Shown: one piece after another, positions 15,904 to 24,315 of the stretch
Numbering within the stretch: position 1 is the first letter of the stretch
Layout: each line of letters starts with the position of its first letter
NCBI GenBank assembly: GCA_900315345.1
Contig: OMYP01000010.1
Coordinates: forward strand, 41,294 to 105,293
Reading direction: 5' to 3'
DNA length: 64,000 nt
DNA from: an uncultured Selenomonadales bacterium
Lineage (GTDB): Bacteria; Bacillota; Negativicutes; Acidaminococcales; Acidaminococcaceae
Position numbers and translations under genes: made by a program
The notes under the pieces: model-generated
Told to the model about the DNA's origin: nothing
Seen by the model: only the letters and a program-made list of their open reading frames with translations
Database searches by the model: none

Positions 15904-18630
15904 ATGAAGCTGGTTTCGGGTGAGCGTTTCCGCTTGTCGGATGAAAATAAATATATACGAATGGTCTCCGGAAGGCTGGAGGTCTATGCTGTTACGCGCA
16001 AAAAAGTTTCTTTCCGCCAGATTTTCCTGATGGAACTGAAGGCGGGGGAGGCTGCCTTTCCGTCCATGGACGAATTCGAACAGATCGATATACAAGTCTA
16101 TGCGGTAGATGACAGCGAGCTGGAAGAAGTGTCTTTTGGGGATACAGATGACCGGACGCTTTTGCCGCTGATGCGTAACTGGTTCCGGATGCTGCTGGAC
16201 CAGTCCTGGCTGCGGTTGCTGGCTGACCGGGGCGATGAGGTGCTGCAAAAATGGGAAAACGGTTCTGTGCTTTCAAAAACTGCGGGTTCCCATTCCGAAC
16301 TGATTGAGGACTTTATCGATAACGAAGGCATTTTTTCCATGTTGCTGGGCCTTCGTTTTACCTCGCAGGACGAACAGCTTTCCCAGCAGATGGCAAACCG
16401 GGCGAAGCAGAAATACCGCCTGATGGATGAAACGATATCATTGTTGCTGGGTGGGAATGCAGCACCTGTGGGAGAATTCTCTACAGGCAGTGACGCGCTG
16501 GGGGACGCTGTGTTCATCGTCCGTTGTATTGCCCAAAAACTGAAGATGCCCGTTGATGATGTCAGCGTTTCGCCGGTGCTGGCGCGAAAACTGGACCGGC
16601 AGGGACTGTTGCGTCATCTTGTGAAAAAGGGCGGTATGCAGATGCGGCCCATCCGTCTGGAAAAGGACTGGTTCACCGGCGACAGCGGCGTGATGCTGGG
16701 GTATTATGGGGAAAAGCAGGAACTTGCAGCCCTTGTACCGGACACTCCGGTGAGCTATCGCATGATTACAGGCACAAATCCCGAGGGGGCGCCTGTTACG
16801 GCAGAAACGGCGGCCCTGCTGAACGTGAATGCGTTTATGTGTTATCCGGGCATGCCGGCCCATAAACTTTCCGTGAAAGAGTTTTTCCGCTTCCTGCTGC
16901 GTCATTGCTGGAAACCGGACTGGCAGAGCATTCTTCTGGTCAGCTTCGTGGCCGGGCTGATCCCCCTGATCACACCGGTCATTACGGAAACCATGTTTAA
17001 AGATATGATTCCCATACTGGATCGAAAAGGTCTTGCCACGGTGACCCAGGTGGCGATGGTGGCAGGCTTTACCACGGTAGCGCTAACGACAGTGCGGTCT
17101 GTTGCGCTGCTGCGCCTTTCTGCTTCGGCGGATACGAAGGTTAAGCCCGCCCTTGTGAGCCGTCTGCTGAACCTGCCGGTAAAATTCTTCCGCTCCTTCC
17201 AGTCGGGGGAACTGGCCAGCCGCATGATGGGCATGGAAACGATGATCCAGCTGATCTCTGAAGAAACCCTGGGCGTCATATTCAGTTTTGTCTTTTCTTT
17301 CTGGAGCCTGGCGCTGATGTGCTATTACAGCGTGAAACTGACAGCGGTGGCCATCGGGATATGGCTGCTTTATCTTGCGGTAGTCGGTTTTATTCTGCGC
17401 CGTCTTGTCATTGCCCAGCGGCAGATGACCCAGGCGAAGAATGCAACCCAGGGAATTTTGCAGCAGATCTTTACCGGTCTGGTCAAATTCCGCGTGCGGG
17501 GCGCGGAAGAGCAGGCCTATCATCTTTGGGGTGAAAAATTTGCCGCTGAATGGAAATGGGATTATGCGGTCCGTTGGCTGAAAAATTACAATACCATTAT
17601 TGCGGCAGTGCAGCCTGTGCTGCTGTCCCTGCTGCTGTACTATTTTGGGATCCGCGAGCTGGCAAATGCGGCGGCTGACGCAGCGGCCCAGGCGAATCCG
17701 ATCAATACGGCCCTGGGTGAGAGCACTGCGCTGACCGTTGCTGGATTTATTGCTTTCCAGGCGGCTTATTCGTCCTTCAATACGTCCATGAATGCCGTCA
17801 TTCCTGTAATTGAACAGCTTTCCATCGTACGGCCCCTGCTGGAAAACCTGAAGCCTGTGCTGGAAACGGAGCCGGAAAGCTCGGATGAAAGACCGGACGC
17901 GGAAGTTCTTTCGGGCGCTGTGGAAGTTCGCGATCTCCGTTTTGCTTACGAGCCGGGACTGCCGGAAGTATTAAAGGGAGTCAGCTTCCGTATCGCCGCC
18001 GGGGAACATGTAGCTATTGTGGGCAAGTCCGGCTGCGGTAAATCTACGCTGATCCGCCTGCTGCTGGGCTTTGAAAAACCTCTCGGGGGTGCGGTGTACT
18101 ATGATGGTCAGGACCTGGCGGAAATCAATGCTGCTTCCGTCCGTTCCCAGCTGGGCGTTGTCATGCAGAACGGACAGCTGATGACCGGGGATATTTTTCA
18201 TAATATTGTGGGGGTCAATGACCTGACCATGGACGATGCCTGGGCAGCGGCTGAAGCAGTGGGAATTGCGCAGGATATCCGGGAGATGCCCATGCAGATG
18301 CAGACCATCATCAGTGAAGGCAGCACCAATATTTCCGGCGGACAACGCCAGCGCATCCTCCTTGCCCGGGCCCTGGCCATGAAGCCGCCCATCATCATCT
18401 GCGACGAAGCTACCAGCGCCCTGGATAACCGGAGCCAGGCCATTGTCACAAACAGCCTGGACAAGATGAAAGCAACCCGCATTGTGGTAGCCCACCGTCT
18501 TTCCACCATACGCAACGCAGACCGCATCATTGTGCTGGATAAGGGCCGCGTTGCGGAAAGCGGGACCTTTGACGAACTGGTGGCAATGAATGGAATATTT
18601 ACTTCCATGGTGAAGCGGCAGCTGGCGTGA
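15904..18630 (+). CDS. NHLM-type ABC exporter, permease/ATPase subunit
   Basis: This 908-residue second ABC transporter matches the NHLM permease/ATPase partner. About 330 N-terminal residues form a cytoplasmic domain of unknown role that has no peptidase motif. The membrane region follows from about residue 335 (ILLVSFVAGLIPLITPVITE). The ATPase carries Walker A GKSGCGKST, signature ISGGQRQRI, Walker B IIICDEATSALD and AHRLST. An ATG at 15877 overlaps the preceding stop as TGATG, but AGGAG at 15891-15895 points to the ATG at 15904. It presumably pairs with the preceding peptidase-bearing transporter as a heterodimer. Last gene of the operon. Confidence 0.85.
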   Translation: MKLVSGERFRLSDENKYIRMVSGRLEVYAVTRKKVSFRQIFLMELKAGEAAFPSMDEFEQIDIQVYAVDDSELEEVSFGDTDDRTLLPLMRNWFRMLLDQSWLRLLADRGDEVLQKWENGSVLSKTAGSHSELIEDFIDNEGIFSMLLGLRFTSQDEQLSQQMANRAKQKYRLMDETISLLLGGNAAPVGEFSTGSDALGDAVFIVRCIAQKLKMPVDDVSVSPVLARKLDRQGLLRHLVKKGGMQMRPIRLEKDWFTGDSGVMLGYYGEKQELAALVPDTPVSYRMITGTNPEGAPVTAETAALLNVNAFMCYPGMPAHKLSVKEFFRFLLRHCWKPDWQSILLVSFVAGLIPLITPVITETMFKDMIPILDRKGLATVTQVAMVAGFTTVALTTVRSVALLRLSASADTKVKPALVSRLLNLPVKFFRSFQSGELASRMMGMETMIQLISEETLGVIFSFVFSFWSLALMCYYSVKLTAVAIGIWLLYLAVVGFILRRLVIAQRQMTQAKNATQGILQQIFTGLVKFRVRGAEEQAYHLWGEKFAAEWKWDYAVRWLKNYNTIIAAVQPVLLSLLLYYFGIRELANAAADAAAQANPINTALGESTALTVAGFIAFQAAYSSFNTSMNAVIPVIEQLSIVRPLLENLKPVLETEPESSDERPDAEVLSGAVEVRDLRFAYEPGLPEVLKGVSFRIAAGEHVAIVGKSGCGKSTLIRLLLGFEKPLGGAVYYDGQDLAEINAASVRSQLGVVMQNGQLMTGDIFHNIVGVNDLTMDDAWAAAEAVGIAQDIREMPMQMQTIISEGSTNISGGQRQRILLARALAMKPPIIICDEATSALDNRSQAIVTNSLDKMKATRIVVAHRLSTIRNADRIIVLDKGRVAESGTFDELVAMNGIFTSMVKRQLA

Positions 18631-18713
18631 CGGAAAGGCCGCTGAACCTGGGAATCCGTAAAAGCCCTTAGGGGAACGAATGTTTCGGAGCGACAGAAAC
18701 CAAAATAATAATG

Positions 18714-18722
18714 TGATATAAT
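18714..18722 (+). promoter_or_regulatory. Probable extended -10 promoter element
   Basis: TGATATAAT is a complete extended -10, about 50 bases before the crotonase-family gene. No good -35 is seen at the usual distance. Confidence 0.45.
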
Positions 18723-18774
18723 TACATATCAGGTTAATTTCACTCTCACAATATAAATTACAGGAGGCATTGCC

Positions 18775-19572
18775 ATGGAATTTAAAATGTTGCACTATGT
18801 TGTGGAAGATGCAGTAGCTACGATTACGCTGGATTATGCGCCGACCTTAAATGCGCTGGACATGAACCTGGCCCTGGAATTGGAAGCTGCCCTGAAACAG
18901 GCGGAAGAAGATGCGGCGGTGAAGGCGGTGGTACTTACCGGCGCCGGCCGTGCGTTCTGCGGCGGCGGTGACATCCGTTTTATGAAAGCCCATTGCGAAG
19001 AACCGGATTTTGCGGATACTTCCATGGGACCGCTGGCAGGAAAACTGTCTGAAATCGTTTTGTATATTAAGAAGATGACGAAGCTGGTGGTCTGCGCTGT
19101 TGCAGGGGCTGCTGCCGGCGGCGGCTGCAATTTGGCCCTGGGCTGTGATTTTGTTTTCGCTGCAGACAACGCTAAATTCCTGCAGGCTTTTGTAGGCATT
19201 GCCCTGATCCCGGATACCAGCGGCGGTTATATGCTGCCCCGGGCCATTGGGACCCACCGCGCCATGGATATGTTCGTAACGGGCCGTCCGGTAAGCGCGC
19301 AGGAATGCTTTGAACTGGGTCTGGTGAAGGAAGTCACCACGGCGGAAGATTTGCTGCCGAAAGCCACCGCTTTTGCGAAAAAGCTGGCTGCCGGTCCCAC
19401 TCTGGCTTATGCTAACATGAAGAAGATGATGTTCGTCAGCATGTACCAGGGGTTTGAAGAATTTATCAAGGCGGAAGTTGCGCTGCAGAACGAATGCGCC
19501 AACAGCGCGGACTTTAAGGAAGGCATCACTGCGTTCCTGGAAAAACGGAAAGCTAAGTTTACCGGAAAATAA
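18775..19572 (+). CDS. Enoyl-CoA hydratase/isomerase (crotonase) family protein
   Basis: This 265-residue crotonase-fold enzyme acts on an acyl-CoA thioester. The oxyanion-hole segments are present (AGRAFCGGGDIRFM, about residues 57-70, and GAAAGGGCNLALGCDF, about 110-125). In the active-site region FVGIALIPDTSGGYMLPR the second acidic position is Asp rather than the Glu of classic hydratases. That is the arrangement seen in PaaG-like and other isomerase-type members, so isomerase activity is at least as likely as hydration. AGGAGG precedes the ATG and an extended -10 lies at 18714. It stands alone, next to HydE, with no beta-oxidation partners, so the substrate cannot be named. Confidence 0.85.
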   Translation: MEFKMLHYVVEDAVATITLDYAPTLNALDMNLALELEAALKQAEEDAAVKAVVLTGAGRAFCGGGDIRFMKAHCEEPDFADTSMGPLAGKLSEIVLYIKKMTKLVVCAVAGAAAGGGCNLALGCDFVFAADNAKFLQAFVGIALIPDTSGGYMLPRAIGTHRAMDMFVTGRPVSAQECFELGLVKEVTTAEDLLPKATAFAKKLAAGPTLAYANMKKMMFVSMYQGFEEFIKAEVALQNECANSADFKEGITAFLEKRKAKFTGK

Positions 19573-19598
19573 ACTCTACTTTAGCGCTTGATTATTTT

Positions 19599-20696
19599 AT
19601 GAATATTTCTGCTGTTCTAAACAAAAAAGAACTGAATAAAGACGACCTTATTTCCCTTCTGGGCCGCACCGCGCCCGACGAACTGGACCAGCTTTACGCC
19701 GCGGCTTATGCGGTAAAAAAGGAATGGGTAGGCAATGTGGATTATTACCGGGGCCTGCTGGAATTTTCCAACCGCTGTATTAAAAACTGCTGTTACTGCG
19801 GTATCCGCCGGGGCAACGAAGAAGTGGAGCGCTTTGACACGGCGAAGGAAGATATTATCGCTATGGCCCGCTGGTGTTATGAACAGCAGTACGGTTCGGT
19901 GACACTGCAGTCGGGGGAACGGCAGGACGATGGCTTTATTGATTTCGTGGAAGACGTGGTTCGGGAAATCAAATCCATCGGTAACGGTGCCTTGGGCATT
20001 ACCCTCTGTGTAGGGGAACAGACAAAAGAGACCTACCGCCGCTGGTACAATGCAGGGGCACACCGATATCTGCTGCGGATCGAAAGCAGCAATCCGGCCT
20101 TGTATAAGACGCTGCACCCTCAGGACGGGCATCACCGGTGGGAAGTGCGTAAAGCCTGTCTGGATGCTTTGGCGGAAATCGGATACCAGGTGGGTACCGG
20201 GGTCATGATCGGCCTGCCCGGGCAGACCCTGGAAGATTTAGCCAACGATATTTTATTTTATAAAGAGCAGAATATTGCCATGATCGGCATGGGACCCTAC
20301 GTAGTGCATCACAACACGCCTCTGGGGCAAAAGGTCTGCGAAGCAGGACTTGATACACCGGAAGCCCGGGCAGACCGTCTGCGGTTAAGTGTGAATATGG
20401 TTGCGGTGACGCGGCTTTTCCTGAAGGATGTGAACATTGCGGCCACCACAGCCATGCAGACCCTCCATCCTTTGGGACGGGAAATGGCACTGAAGGCCGG
20501 GGCCAATATTTTAATGCCCCTGGTTACATTGCCGAAGTTCCGCAGCCAGTACCAGCTGTACGACAACAAGCCCTGTCTGGAAGACGGCCAGGAGCAGTGC
20601 CGCAACTGCCTCAGCGCAAGGGTGGCTTCCGTAGGCGATAAGGTGGGCTGGGGACAGTGGGGCGACTCGCCGCACTTTTTCAATAATTTGAAATAG
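19599..20696 (+). CDS. hydE: [FeFe]-hydrogenase maturation radical SAM protein HydE
   Basis: This 365-residue radical SAM enzyme takes part in building the diiron subcluster of the H-cluster of [FeFe]-hydrogenase. The cluster motif CX3CX2C is at residues 60-67 (NRCIKNCCYCGIRRGN), and LQSGERQDD, LCVGEQTKETY and LLRIESSNPALYKTLHP are typical of HydE and its BioB-like relatives. The C-terminal CRNCLSARV region is also HydE-like. No ribosome-binding site is visible before the ATG, and HydF, HydG and a hydrogenase are not in the window. It starts 27 bases after the crotonase gene, so read-through from that transcript is likely. A strong bidirectional terminator follows. Confidence 0.88.
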   Translation: MNISAVLNKKELNKDDLISLLGRTAPDELDQLYAAAYAVKKEWVGNVDYYRGLLEFSNRCIKNCCYCGIRRGNEEVERFDTAKEDIIAMARWCYEQQYGSVTLQSGERQDDGFIDFVEDVVREIKSIGNGALGITLCVGEQTKETYRRWYNAGAHRYLLRIESSNPALYKTLHPQDGHHRWEVRKACLDALAEIGYQVGTGVMIGLPGQTLEDLANDILFYKEQNIAMIGMGPYVVHHNTPLGQKVCEAGLDTPEARADRLRLSVNMVAVTRLFLKDVNIAATTAMQTLHPLGREMALKAGANILMPLVTLPKFRSQYQLYDNKPCLEDGQEQCRNCLSARVASVGDKVGWGQWGDSPHFFNNLK

Positions 20697-20731
20697 AAAA
20701 AAGCGACGCCCTAAAGGACGTCGCTTTTTTT
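20697..20731 (+). terminator. Bidirectional rho-independent terminator
   Basis: An A-tract and GCGACG (20697-20708) pair with CGTCGC plus a T-tract (20719-20731) around a loop with a further CC/GG pair. It has a T run on both strands and lies between convergent genes (hydE and the symporter), so it can serve both. Confidence 0.9.
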
Positions 20732-20742
20732 GTGTCAGTTTA

Positions 20743-22113
20743 TCAATGCCCGAAAATGGCGATATAACCGTTGACGAAGATGTACAGAACCACCAGGGGC
20801 AGGATGTAGGTTAAATAGAACCGCAGCCATTTGGGGAAGGCGATGCCGTTGCCGGTGTCAGCCTCTTTGACAAAGTTATCCCAGCCCCATCCGTAACGGC
20901 TGGTACAGAAGGCCAGATAGACCAGGCTGCCCAAAGGCAGCAGGTTGTTGCTGACCACAAAGTCTTCCAGATCCAGCACACCTGTGCCTTTACCCAGAGG
21001 CTGGAAGCTGCTCCAGATGTTAAAGCCGAAGATGCAGGGCAGGGACAGCACAATGATGGCAACAGTACCCAGCTTGATGACGTTTTTCCGTTCCCAGCCG
21101 GTGAGATCGCAGATGCAGGCGATGATGTTTTCAAATACGGCGATGACCGTGGACATGGCGGCGAAGGTCATGAACAGGAAAAACAGGGTACCCCAAAACT
21201 GTCCGCCGGCCATGTGGTTGAATACGTTGGGCAGGGTCACGAAAAGCAGGTTAGGACCTGCCCCCGGGTCTACGTTATAGGCAGAGCAGGCGGGGAAGAT
21301 GATAAGCCCGCTCATAATAGCCACGAAGGTGTCAAGCAGGATGACGCAGATAGCTTCCCCTGTCAGCCGTTTTTCCTTGCCGATGTAGCTGCCGAAGATG
21401 GCCAGGGCTCCGATGCCCAGACTCAGGGTGAAGAAGGCCTGGCCCATGGCGGCGAAGATCACTTCATTGACTCCGTATTTAGCCAGGCGGCTGAGGTCTG
21501 GCTGCAGGAAGTAGGCCAGGCCGCTTTCCCCGCCTGGGAGCATGACGGAATGGATTGCCAGGGCGATCATTAAGAACAGCAGGCATGTCATCATAAATTT
21601 TGTGATCCGTTCTACGCCGGCTTCTACGCCCAGATAGCAGACCCCAAAACCCAGGACGACGGCTAAAACCATATAGCCGATCATAGTAACCGGGTCGGTG
21701 ACAAGACCACCTAATACGCCGCCGATATCCTTGGCGGCAAGGCCGGTGAAAGCGCCGGTGGCCATTTTGTATAAATAATAAAACATCCAGCCGGTAATGG
21801 TGGTGTAGTACATCATCAGCATGACGTTGCCTAAAATGCACCCGTATTTGTACAGGTGCCATTTGGTACCTTTGGGCTCCAGAATGTCAAAGGATTTTGC
21901 CGCGCTGCGCTGGCTGGCCCGGCCTACGGAAAATTCCGCTACCATGATGGGAAGGCCCAGGATGGCCAGGAAGAAAAGATAAATCAGTACAAAAGACGCG
22001 CCTCCGTATTTTCCGGTAATATAAGGGAAACGCCAGACGTTTCCTAAACCGATGGCACAGCCTGCCGATACAAGTATAAAACCCAGACGCGTTGAAAAAC
22101 TTCCCCGCTCCAT
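20743..22113 (-). CDS. Sodium-dependent amino acid symporter, SNF (neurotransmitter symporter) family
   Basis: This 456-residue inner-membrane protein with about 11-12 helices takes up an amino acid with sodium, as LeuT-type transporters do. The opening RLGFILVSAGCAIGLGNVWRFPYITGKYGG is the classic SNF helix-1 signature, with the unwound GLGNVWRFP that binds Na+ and substrate. Helix 6 and helix 8 regions (FFTLSLGIGALAIFGSYIG and MTFAAMSTVIAVFENI) also fit. The likely start is the ATG at 22113, because GGAGG lies just before it; an upstream extension to 22206 has no such site. The substrate (tyrosine, tryptophan or another amino acid) is not predictable here. Confidence 0.9.
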   Translation of the reverse strand: MERGSFSTRLGFILVSAGCAIGLGNVWRFPYITGKYGGASFVLIYLFFLAILGLPIMVAEFSVGRASQRSAAKSFDILEPKGTKWHLYKYGCILGNVMLMMYYTTITGWMFYYLYKMATGAFTGLAAKDIGGVLGGLVTDPVTMIGYMVLAVVLGFGVCYLGVEAGVERITKFMMTCLLFLMIALAIHSVMLPGGESGLAYFLQPDLSRLAKYGVNEVIFAAMGQAFFTLSLGIGALAIFGSYIGKEKRLTGEAICVILLDTFVAIMSGLIIFPACSAYNVDPGAGPNLLFVTLPNVFNHMAGGQFWGTLFFLFMTFAAMSTVIAVFENIIACICDLTGWERKNVIKLGTVAIIVLSLPCIFGFNIWSSFQPLGKGTGVLDLEDFVVSNNLLPLGSLVYLAFCTSRYGWGWDNFVKEADTGNGIAFPKWLRFYLTYILPLVVLYIFVNGYIAIFGH

Positions 22114-22164
22114 GAAAACACCTCCGTTGTCTTGAATGAAAAATTCTGTAAACTTTATATTCAT

Positions 22165-22173
22165 ATTATAACA
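22165..22173 (-). promoter_or_regulatory. Probable extended -10 of the symporter gene
   Basis: On the - strand TGTTATAAT (read from 22173 to 22165) is an extended -10 about 50 bases ahead of the ATG at 22113. The -35 region is weak. Confidence 0.45.
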
Positions 22174-22225
22174 ATTTGTGAAGTAAATTGCTACAGGTAT
22201 GTGCAATAAACGAATAATGATTTTA

Positions 22226-22254
22226 TTGACTAATAAACTTTGTTGTGGTTTAAT
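22226..22254 (+). promoter_or_regulatory. Promoter of mscL
   Basis: TTGACT (22226-22231) and TTTAAT (22249-22254) are 17 bases apart and TGG precedes the -10. It gives a leader of about 90 nt before the MscL ATG. Confidence 0.6.
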
Positions 22255-22351
22255 ATTTTATAGAATAGTATGCTGTTGCAAAAGCTGCGGCAGGGAAGAT
22301 CCGGCACAGCAGAAACCTGCCGGGTTCTGTACTTTTTAAGGAGGAATTAGA

Positions 22352-22786
22352 ATGAGCTTTTTCAGTGAATTTAAAGAATTTGCGGTTCGCGGTAATGTGG
22401 TAGATATGGCTGTAGGCGTTGTAATCGGCGGCGCTTTCGGAAAAATCGTTACTTCTTTTGTAAATGATATCGTGATGCCTCCTTTAGGAAAACTGGTAGG
22501 CGACGTAGATTTTTCCAACCTGTACATTAACCTGACCGATAAAAACTATGCCACTCTGGCTGACGCAAAAAAAGCCGGCGCGGCAGTCATCGCTTACGGT
22601 TCCTTTATCAATACGGTCATTGACTTCCTGCTGGTTGCTTTTGCCGTGTTTGTCGTTATCAAACAGATCAACCGCATGCGTAAACCGGCGGAAGAACCGG
22701 CTCCGGCCCGTACCTGCCCCTACTGCAAAGGCGAAATTGCGGACGACGCCACCCGTTGCCCTCACTGCACCAGCCAGCTGGACTGA
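22352..22786 (+). CDS. mscL: Large-conductance mechanosensitive channel MscL with C-terminal zinc ribbon
   Basis: This 144-residue channel opens under membrane tension to release solutes after osmotic downshock. The N-terminal helix and first membrane segment read [28 protein letters not shown], the diagnostic MscL pore-lining sequence, and the second membrane segment is at about residues 85-107. The C-terminus is unusual compared with E. coli MscL: it ends in a zinc-ribbon-like CPYC (122-125) and CPHC (136-139) pair instead of a plain helical bundle. AAGGAGG gives a strong ribosome-binding site. Confidence 0.95.
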   Translation: MSFFSEFKEFAVRGNVVDMAVGVVIGGAFGKIVTSFVNDIVMPPLGKLVGDVDFSNLYINLTDKNYATLADAKKAGAAVIAYGSFINTVIDFLLVAFAVFVVIKQINRMRKPAEEPAPARTCPYCKGEIADDATRCPHCTSQLD

Positions 22787-22824
22787 TGAGTTATTCAGAA
22801 AAAATTTGGTTACAGGTGGAATGA

Positions 22825-24060
22825 GTGTCTAAATTCTATTCAATGCAAGTGTCTATAATTAATCCGGTGCGAAACAAGATACGCGCGATAATGATGCTGG
22901 CCCTGCTTGCAGCAGGGCTGGTTTTTTGTGGTACGGCTGCTGCCGGTTTTGTTCCTGCAAACAGCCCCCGTATCAAGACCATGGGACGGTGGATACCCAC
23001 GGATAACGGCAGCCTGAATGCAGGAAGAGGCGCTGTCATTGCTTCTGCCGAGTTTGAGGGGACCGGGGTGTGGGCCCAGATGTACAGTGATTCCCAGAGG
23101 GACGTGTGGTGGCTGAAAAAACTGGATGACGGTCCCTTTGAACGGTTTAAGTCCCATATGGGGACCAATGTGCTGTACCAGAACCTGCCGCCGGGAAAGC
23201 ACCAGCTGACTATTATCCGTGAAACAGAAGGGATGCAGGGGGTAACGATCCTGCGGGGATTTTTCTTTGTAGGGGAAAAAGGATCCGTTGACCTGACGTC
23301 TGCAGCTACCCCGACGTCCGGCAATCCGGAACGAAAGGATGCTGTCGGTCCGGGAATCGTTTCCGGAAATAAAGACGGAAAGGAACCATTGCCCCAGGAA
23401 CAGCCAAAACGCCGGAGTATTGAAATCATCGGCGATTCTGTGGCAGCAGGAGCCTTTATTTATCCTGAGGGCGATTATTTCCAGCGGGAAAGCGGTTATC
23501 TTGCCTTTGGACCCAGGCTGGCCCGGATGCTGGACGCAGACTGGAGCTGTGTGGCTTCCTCCGGGGAAGGTGCTGTTCGTAACAATGAAGAAAAAGCACC
23601 CTATACTGCCAAGCATGCGGAAGAGCAGATTGAACGGGCATTTTATACCCAGCAGGAGCCTCGCTGGAACAGCGATATGGATGATCCGGACCTTGTGATC
23701 CTGGCTTATGGTGAAAACGATTTCAATGATGCGGCCAACCGGCCGTCCGATGAATATTTTAAAACACAGTATAAAAAACTGATTTTAAAATTACGCCAGT
23801 TTCGGCCGGATTCAGTCATATTCTGCATGACTCCTGCCAATACCGTTACCAGCCGGCAGTGTGTGCCCGGCATGGGGGGTGCGGTGGCAGAACTTCGTGC
23901 GGAAGGGGATACCAGGGTATATTTTATTGATCTGAATGCCAACGGTCCATTGCTGGATTCCTCCGACTTTCTGGACGGGGTCCATCCTCTGGGAAGCGGT
24001 CATGAGAAAATTGCCCGGCATCTGCGGAACCGGGTTCAGTCAATCATGGGCTGGAACTGA
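22825..24060 (+). CDS. Exported SGNH-fold esterase (CE2-like)
   Basis: This 411-residue secreted hydrolase probably removes acyl groups from a carbohydrate. A signal peptide (hydrophobic core MMLALLAAGLVFCGTAAA) leads to an N-terminal beta-sandwich region with GRWIPTDNGSLNAGRGAVIASAEFEGTGV, as in CE2 esterases, then a Pro/Lys linker. The SGNH domain from about residue 198 has IEIIGDSVAAG (catalytic Ser), AYGENDFND (block III) and the terminal DGVHPLG (Asp and His of the dyad). A GTG at 22825 follows AGGTGGA; an ATG at 22821 in another frame stops after three codons. No terminator is visible after the gene. Confidence 0.8.
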   Translation: MSKFYSMQVSIINPVRNKIRAIMMLALLAAGLVFCGTAAAGFVPANSPRIKTMGRWIPTDNGSLNAGRGAVIASAEFEGTGVWAQMYSDSQRDVWWLKKLDDGPFERFKSHMGTNVLYQNLPPGKHQLTIIRETEGMQGVTILRGFFFVGEKGSVDLTSAATPTSGNPERKDAVGPGIVSGNKDGKEPLPQEQPKRRSIEIIGDSVAAGAFIYPEGDYFQRESGYLAFGPRLARMLDADWSCVASSGEGAVRNNEEKAPYTAKHAEEQIERAFYTQQEPRWNSDMDDPDLVILAYGENDFNDAANRPSDEYFKTQYKKLILKLRQFRPDSVIFCMTPANTVTSRQCVPGMGGAVAELRAEGDTRVYFIDLNANGPLLDSSDFLDGVHPLGSGHEKIARHLRNRVQSIMGWN

Positions 24061-24216
24061 CAGGAATGCAAAGATAGGGATTTTATTTATAGCAATGGAA
24101 TACTATCTCTGACATTTTGTAAAAAGGTTTTCACTAACTCAGTGTTAGCAGGGCGTTTCATTCTTTACAGGTTTGGCAGAAAAATTTCTGATGTTTCTGT
24201 TATAGAACGAAACTGG

Positions 24217-24245
24217 TTGACAAAATTTAAAATGCTATTTAAGAT
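24217..24245 (+). promoter_or_regulatory. Promoter of the second MetQ-type gene
   Basis: A perfect -35 TTGACA (24217-24222), 17-base spacer and TAAGAT -10 (24240-24245) make this the best consensus promoter in the window. The expected start point falls inside the 5' arm of the following hairpin. Confidence 0.75.
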
Positions 24246-24289
24246 AATCCTATCGGACGAGTATACTTTGCTATACGTCCGACAGGATT
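24246..24289 (+). promoter_or_regulatory. Hairpin at the 5' end of the metQ-type transcript
   Basis: AATCCTATCGGACG...GTATA (24246-24265) pairs with TATAC...GTCCGACAGGATT (24272-24289) apart from one mismatch and a two-base bulge. It is followed by TTCTTTT. It sits immediately downstream of the -10, so it may be an operator, an attenuator-like stop or a 5' stabiliser. Confidence 0.55.
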
Positions 24290-24315
24290 TTCTTTTAAGA
24301 TAGGAGAGGTGGAAA

